Position numbers and translations under genes: made by a program. Positions 59,966-64,000 of a stretch of 64,000 nt of DNA are shown piece by piece (the stretch's first letter is position 1; each line of letters opens with the position of its first letter). The notes beneath the pieces are model-generated. The model saw nothing but the letters and a program-made list of their open reading frames with translations. It did not search any database and had not been told where the DNA came from. This DNA is from Pseudomonas sp. TMP9 (GTDB taxonomy: Bacteria; Pseudomonadota; Gammaproteobacteria; Pseudomonadales; Pseudomonadaceae), in the NCBI RefSeq assembly GCF_037943105.1, contig NZ_CP149803.1, positions 3,080,001-3,144,000 on the forward strand. Reading direction: 5' to 3'.

Positions 59966-59995
59966 GACAAGGGCTGCCATTCGGCAGCCCTTGTC
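59966..59995 (+). terminator. accBC terminator
   Basis: GACAAGGGCTGCC at 59966-59978 pairs perfectly with GGCAGCCCTTGTC at 59983-59995 around an ATTC loop, followed by GTTTC. Confidence 0.8.
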
Positions 59996-60086
59996 GTTTC
60001 TGCTCGGCAGTGGCCGCCGCACCGCTGCATCAAGTAAGCTGCGCGGCCATTTGCACCCTCCCGTCACAACGCTCACGAGGTTTCCC

Positions 60087-60965
60087 ATGCCCTGGTTACA
60101 AGTCCGTCTCGCCATCACCCCAGAGCAGTCGGAAACTTACGAAGATGCGCTGCTCGAAGTCGGCGCCGTCTCAGTAACCTTTATGGACGCCGAAGACCAG
60201 CCCATCTTCGAGCCGGACCTGGGCACCACGCCGTTGTGGTCGCACACTCATCTGCTGGCACTATTTGAGGCCGATACGCAGGCCGCTGCGGTGTTTGCTC
60301 ACTTGCAACTGCTCACCGGCGTCGAATTGCCGGAACACCACGCCGAAGTGATTGCTGATCAGGACTGGGAGCGCAGCTGGATGGATGGCTTCCAACCGAT
60401 GCGTTTTGGCCAACGCCTGTGGATCGTGCCGAGCTGGCACGCCGCGCCTGAGCCAGATGCCGTCAACCTGTTGCTCGATCCGGGCCTGGCCTTTGGCACC
60501 GGCACCCACCCGACCACCGCGTTATGCCTGGAATGGCTGGACAGCCAGAACCTGCAGGGTTGTAACGTCATCGACTTTGGCTGCGGCTCGGGCATCCTTG
60601 CCATTGCTGCCTTGTTGCTCGGCGCACCGCATGCCGTCGGCACTGATATCGACATCCAAGCCATCGAAGCCTCGCGCGATAACGCGGGGCGTAACGGTAT
60701 CGATCCCACACGCTTCCCGCTTTACCTGCCCGAGCACATGCCGCAGGAGCCGGCCGATGTGGTGGTGGCCAATATTCTCGCCGGCCCGCTGGTGGCCTTA
60801 GCGCCGCAGATCACGGGACTGGTCAAAGCCGGCGGACGCTTGGCGCTGTCGGGCATCCTCGCCGAACAAGCCGAAGAGGTGCGCACCGCCTATGACCAGG
60901 CCTTTGCCCTCGACCCGACCGCTGACAAAGACGGCTGGGTCCGCATCAGCGGTGTGCGCCGCTAA
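60087..60965 (+). CDS. prmA: PrmA, ribosomal protein L11 methyltransferase
   Basis: The protein has 292 residues from ATG 60087 ([27 protein letters not shown]). The SAM-binding core is [21 protein letters not shown], and the NPPF-like catalytic region reads [18 protein letters not shown], as in the PrmA family. It trimethylates several residues of L11. It lies between accC and the zinc-ribbon gene, the usual Pseudomonas order. Confidence 0.95.
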   Translation: MPWLQVRLAITPEQSETYEDALLEVGAVSVTFMDAEDQPIFEPDLGTTPLWSHTHLLALFEADTQAAAVFAHLQLLTGVELPEHHAEVIADQDWERSWMDGFQPMRFGQRLWIVPSWHAAPEPDAVNLLLDPGLAFGTGTHPTTALCLEWLDSQNLQGCNVIDFGCGSGILAIAALLLGAPHAVGTDIDIQAIEASRDNAGRNGIDPTRFPLYLPEHMPQEPADVVVANILAGPLVALAPQITGLVKAGGRLALSGILAEQAEEVRTAYDQAFALDPTADKDGWVRISGVRR

Positions 60966-61041
60966 GCACAGCGCCTTCCAAGCCTGCTGCATTAGCGAGC
61001 ACTTACGTTAGACTAGCCGCCTTGTTCAACCGGACTGCCGC

Positions 61042-62361
61042 ATGATCCAGAGCTTCATCACCCAGTGCCCCCATTGCCGTACCAGCTTTCGCGTGAGCCT
61101 TACGCAGCTGGGCGCGGCCCATGGTGCCGTGCGCTGCGGAGCCTGCCTGCATGTGTTCAATGCCGCGCAACAACTGCGCGAGCAAGGCCAACAGCTGACC
61201 GCCCCGCCAGCACCAGCCGCTGCACCGGCGCCATTGCCGAGCACATCGCCAGCGCCACTAGCGGTCACTCCCGTTGCCGCTCAAGCAATACCAGCCGTCC
61301 CCGCCAGCACTGACACACTGTGGATTCATGACGACCTCGATCTCGACAGCCTCAACCTTGATGAAGAGCTGGCCAAGCTCGACGCTCAAGAGCAGCAGTT
61401 GTCCAAACAGTTTTTAGCGATTGATAGCGCCACTCACACCCACGAAGGCTTTCTCGCACCGGAGCCCGCCGAGCACGACCCGCTCGACGAGCGCTGGGCA
61501 GAAGCCCTGTTGCAGGATGAACAGCCCAAGCCAGCCGCTAGCCGCACCGCCCCACACCAACCGCTGACGCCACAGGTGCAACCGACACGTGCACCGGCAG
61601 CACCGATATTGGCACCTGCTCCCGCTGCGATAAGCGAGCCCGTTGACGAGCCCGCGCACCAGTTCAACGTTATAGACCGCCGCCGGCAAGAGCCTGAGGC
61701 CGAACACATTGCACTGCACGCCGAGCCTAAGCTTTTTAGCGCACGGCGTGACGATGATGAAGAGGCCCAGCCGCCCACAGCGAAACAAGCCTTACGCGCC
61801 GAACCTGAATTGCGTGACGAACACCTGTTTGAGCTGGATGATGAGCCGCTGCAACTGGACTGGCAGCCGCAGCAGAAACCTTGGGGACGCTGGATCGGCT
61901 GGGGCCTGCTGAACCTAATCGGGGCGATGGCCTTGGCCGGGCAGTACGTGATGTATCACTTCGACGAGCTGGCCCGGCAAGATCAGTACCGTCCGTGGTT
62001 TGAACAACTGTGCCCGAGCGTCGGCTGCCTGCTGCCGTCCAAGGTCGATATCGCCCAAGTCAAAAGCAGTAATCTGGTGGTACGCAGTCATCCCGAATTC
62101 AGCGGTGCGCTGGTCGTCGACGCCATCCTCTACAACCGTGCGCCGTTCTCGCAACCTTTCCCGCTGCTGGAAATGCGCTTTGCCGATATCAACGGCCAAC
62201 TGCTCGCCAGCCGCCGCTTTAAACCCAGCGAATACCTGGCCGGGGAGCTGGCGGGTAACGCAGAAATGCCGCCACAAACGCCGATCCATATCTCCTTGGA
62301 CATCCTCGATCCGGGCACCCAAGCGGTGAATTACAGCCTGAGTTTCCACTCCCCGGAATAA
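61042..62361 (+). CDS. Zinc-ribbon/DUF3426 membrane protein
   Basis: The protein has 439 residues. The N-terminal MJ0042-type zinc ribbon has ITQCPHCRTSFRV and GAVRCGACLHVFNA. A long Ala/Pro/Glu-rich linker, probably disordered, spans about residues 50-270. One membrane helix (WIGWGLLNLIGAMALAGQYVMY) is near residue 290, and a DUF3426 periplasmic domain follows (LCPSVGCLLPSKVDI, VVDAILYNRAPFSQPFPLLEMRF). Function is unknown. It lies between prmA and dusB, as in other Pseudomonas. Confidence 0.88.
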   Translation: MIQSFITQCPHCRTSFRVSLTQLGAAHGAVRCGACLHVFNAAQQLREQGQQLTAPPAPAAAPAPLPSTSPAPLAVTPVAAQAIPAVPASTDTLWIHDDLDLDSLNLDEELAKLDAQEQQLSKQFLAIDSATHTHEGFLAPEPAEHDPLDERWAEALLQDEQPKPAASRTAPHQPLTPQVQPTRAPAAPILAPAPAAISEPVDEPAHQFNVIDRRRQEPEAEHIALHAEPKLFSARRDDDEEAQPPTAKQALRAEPELRDEHLFELDDEPLQLDWQPQQKPWGRWIGWGLLNLIGAMALAGQYVMYHFDELARQDQYRPWFEQLCPSVGCLLPSKVDIAQVKSSNLVVRSHPEFSGALVVDAILYNRAPFSQPFPLLEMRFADINGQLLASRRFKPSEYLAGELAGNAEMPPQTPIHISLDILDPGTQAVNYSLSFHSPE

Positions 62362-62449
62362 CGCGGCGCGGGCTAATAGCTGGAAATTTCGCAACAACCA
62401 AACCCTTCGCGATAAGCCCGCAACTGTTCATAATTTGTTCAAAACAGCC

Positions 62450-62478
62450 TTTATCCACTCATTCAGAGCGGGTATCAT
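62450..62478 (+). promoter_or_regulatory. Possible dusB-fis promoter
   Basis: TATCAT at 62473-62478 is a good -10, with TTTATC (62450-62455) as a weak -35 at 17 bp. The bases just after the -10 are GC-rich (GCCCACCC), a discriminator type associated with growth-rate and ppGpp control of fis. Confidence 0.4.
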
Positions 62479-62540
62479 GCCCACCCTTTTTAGCACTCTC
62501 CTATTTGTTCAACAGCAGGTCTCTTGAGCAGGGAAGCCCT

Positions 62541-63539
62541 ATGTCGGCGCTACGCATCGGCCCTTACACATTGACCAACGCCCTGATTCTCGCCCCGATG
62601 GCGGGCGTCACTGACCAGCCCTTTCGTCAGCTGTGTAAACGCATGGGCGCAGGCTTGGTGGTGTCAGAAATGGTCACCAGTGATGTGCGTTTGTGGAACA
62701 CCCGCAAATCGAGCCTGCGCATGATGCACAGCGGTGATCCCGAGCCGCGCTCGGTGCAGATCGCCGGTGGCGACCCTGAGATGCTCGCCGAAGCAGCCAG
62801 ACGTAACGTAGAGCTGGGCGCGCAGATCATCGACATCAACATGGGCTGCCCGGCAAAAAAAGTCTGCAACAAGGCTGCCGGCTCCGCCCTGCTGAAGGAT
62901 GAGCAACTGGTGCGCGAGATTCTTCAGGCAGTTGTCGCCGCGGTGGATGTGCCGGTGACCCTGAAGATTCGCACCGGCTGGGACCGCGAACACAAGAACG
63001 GTATCAGCGTGGCGAGGATCGCCGAAGACAGCGGCATTGTTGCGTTAGCCGTGCATGGCCGCACCCGCGCTGATTTATACAGGGGCGAGGCCGAGTACGA
63101 GACCATTGCCGCGATTAAACAGGCCGTGTCGATTCCGGTGCTGGCCAATGGCGATATTGACTCACCCGAGAAGGCCAAAGCCGTTCTCGCGGCCACCGGT
63201 GCTGATGGCCTGCTGATCGGTCGCGCGGCGCAGGGCCGCCCTTGGATATTCCGTGAAATTGAGCATTTTCTGCGTACCGGCGAACACCTACCGGCACCCA
63301 GCTTGTATGAGGTGGAACGTATTCTGCTTGAGCATCTGGCTGCACTGCACGCCTTCTACGGCGATGTTATGGGCGTACGCATTGCCCGCAAACATGTCAG
63401 CTGGTATCTCGCAACCTTGCCGGGCGCCAAGGAGTTTCGCGCCCAGTTCAACCGTATAGACAGTACGGACGCGCAGTGCACCAACGTTCGCGAGTTTTTC
63501 AGCGAACGTCATAACAATGGAGAAGGGGTGGCCGCATGA
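62541..63539 (+). CDS. dusB: DusB, tRNA-dihydrouridine synthase B
   Basis: The protein has 332 residues from ATG 62541 ([31 protein letters not shown]). The catalytic cysteine is in [23 protein letters not shown], and the flavin-binding region includes [14 protein letters not shown] and [17 protein letters not shown]. It reduces uridine in the D loop of tRNA. It overlaps fis by four bases (ATGA), the conserved dusB-fis operon of gammaproteobacteria. Confidence 0.96.
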   Translation: MSALRIGPYTLTNALILAPMAGVTDQPFRQLCKRMGAGLVVSEMVTSDVRLWNTRKSSLRMMHSGDPEPRSVQIAGGDPEMLAEAARRNVELGAQIIDINMGCPAKKVCNKAAGSALLKDEQLVREILQAVVAAVDVPVTLKIRTGWDREHKNGISVARIAEDSGIVALAVHGRTRADLYRGEAEYETIAAIKQAVSIPVLANGDIDSPEKAKAVLAATGADGLLIGRAAQGRPWIFREIEHFLRTGEHLPAPSLYEVERILLEHLAALHAFYGDVMGVRIARKHVSWYLATLPGAKEFRAQFNRIDSTDAQCTNVREFFSERHNNGEGVAA

Positions 63540-63856
63540 CGATGTTGACCGAGACTTTAGGAAGTGTGATGGCGCCCGTGAGTGACAACAGCAGTTTAAA
63601 ACAGCACCTGAATACGCCTAGCGAAGAGGGGCAAACCCTGCGCGGCAGTGTTGAGAAGGCGCTGCACAACTACTTTGCCCATCTTGAGGGCGCGGACGTC
63701 TGTGACGTCTACAACTTGGTGCTCACTGAAGTGGAAGCGCCGCTGCTGGAGACCGTGATGAACTACGTCAAGGGTAACCAGACCAAAGCCTCCGAACTGC
63801 TCGGTTTGAATCGCGGCACCCTGCGCAAAAAGCTCAAGCAATACGATCTGCTGTAA
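63536..63856 (+). CDS. fis: Fis, nucleoid-associated DNA-binding protein
   Basis: The protein has 106 residues. The C-terminal helix-turn-helix reads [33 protein letters not shown], the Fis signature, with the upstream dimerisation helix [12 protein letters not shown]. The N-terminal arm is longer than in E. coli Fis, usual in Pseudomonas. It shapes chromosome structure and regulates rRNA and other genes. It is translationally coupled to dusB and followed by a terminator. Confidence 0.96.
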   Translation: MTMLTETLGSVMAPVSDNSSLKQHLNTPSEEGQTLRGSVEKALHNYFAHLEGADVCDVYNLVLTEVEAPLLETVMNYVKGNQTKASELLGLNRGTLRKKLKQYDLL

Positions 63857-63869
63857 CCGCGAACTCCCG

Positions 63870-63900
63870 AAAAGGGCGGCCCATCAAAGCCGCCTTTTTT
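63870..63900 (+). terminator. fis terminator
   Basis: GGCGGC at 63875-63880 pairs with GCCGCC at 63889-63894, followed by TTTTTT. Confidence 0.85.
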
Positions 63901-63945
63901 GCTGGTAATTTTTTTGCTGACACCTCAGCTCTGATGGACTCTGAA

Positions 63946-64000
63946 ATGACCGACCAGACCACCCGCCTCCCCGTTCGCCGTGCCTTGATCAGTGTGTCCG
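63946..64000 (+). CDS. purH: PurH N-terminus (truncated by window edge)
   Basis: Only the first 18 codons are present: MTDQTTRLPVRRALISVS, the characteristic start of bifunctional AICAR transformylase/IMP cyclohydrolase. The dusB-fis-purH order is conserved in Pseudomonas. The rest lies beyond the window. Confidence 0.85.
   Translation, partial: MTDQTTRLPVRRALISVS

Overview
The window is about 64 kb of chromosome from a Pseudomonas-type gammaproteobacterium. The evidence is gene content and order: pilR, thiO and the fimT/fimU/pilVWXY1E minor-pilin block, followed by ispH, fkpB, lspA, ileS, ribF, murJ, rpsT, creA, proB, obg, rpmA, rplU, ispB and so on. From memory this follows the P. aeruginosa PA4547-PA4579 region, and later blocks resemble PA4601-4602, PA4719-4720 and PA4839-4854. 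The blocks are joined in a different arrangement, so this is another Pseudomonas species, which I cannot name. No rRNA or tRNA gene, CRISPR array, insertion sequence or prophage was recognised.

Layout: 1-9.9 kb holds the pilR 3' end, thiO on the opposite strand, and the type IV pilus tip operon, ending in a very large pilY1 and pilE. This operon is visibly richer in A and T than its surroundings. 9.9-22 kb, mostly on the minus strand, carries isoprenoid, lipoprotein, tRNA-charging and flavin genes, the MurJ flippase, proB, obg and the L21/L27 genes, with rpsT on the plus strand. 22-29 kb holds ispB, a small gene behind a good Fur box, fklB, and a four-gene minus-strand cluster: a DUF6482 protein, an exonuclease-like/GIY-YIG fusion, an FeS-type photolyase/cryptochrome, and a 46-residue DUF2256 Cys-rich protein. 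29-36 kb has a Lon-like protease, two envelope proteins and ettA. 36.5-45.9 kb has the cyclic-di-GMP protein MorA, glyA, a purine permease, trmA and two small membrane or metal-related genes. 46-53.5 kb has a RIO kinase, speA, a Sui1 protein, a NUDIX hydrolase, a DUF2333 protein and a GcbA-type diguanylate cyclase. 53.5-64 kb runs rightward: a CtpL-type chemoreceptor behind a Pho-box-like site, dsbD, aroQ, accBC, prmA, a zinc-ribbon protein, dusB-fis and the start of purH.

Most of the window is conserved housekeeping DNA. The observations most worth a second look are these: (a) a coiled-coil-like segment of about 380 residues in the C-terminal part of PilY1; (b) the photolyase cluster, where the exonuclease domain has lost two catalytic acidic residues while the GIY-YIG domain looks intact, and whose upstream region carries paired TTGTACAA palindromes that may be a light-responsive operator; (c) a Pho-box-like site before the chemoreceptor and a Fur box before the small gene; (d) palindromic repeats, two of which supply the stop codon of the gene they abut. 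Coordinates and motifs were read by eye. Names rest on recognition of the protein families, and no database search was run.
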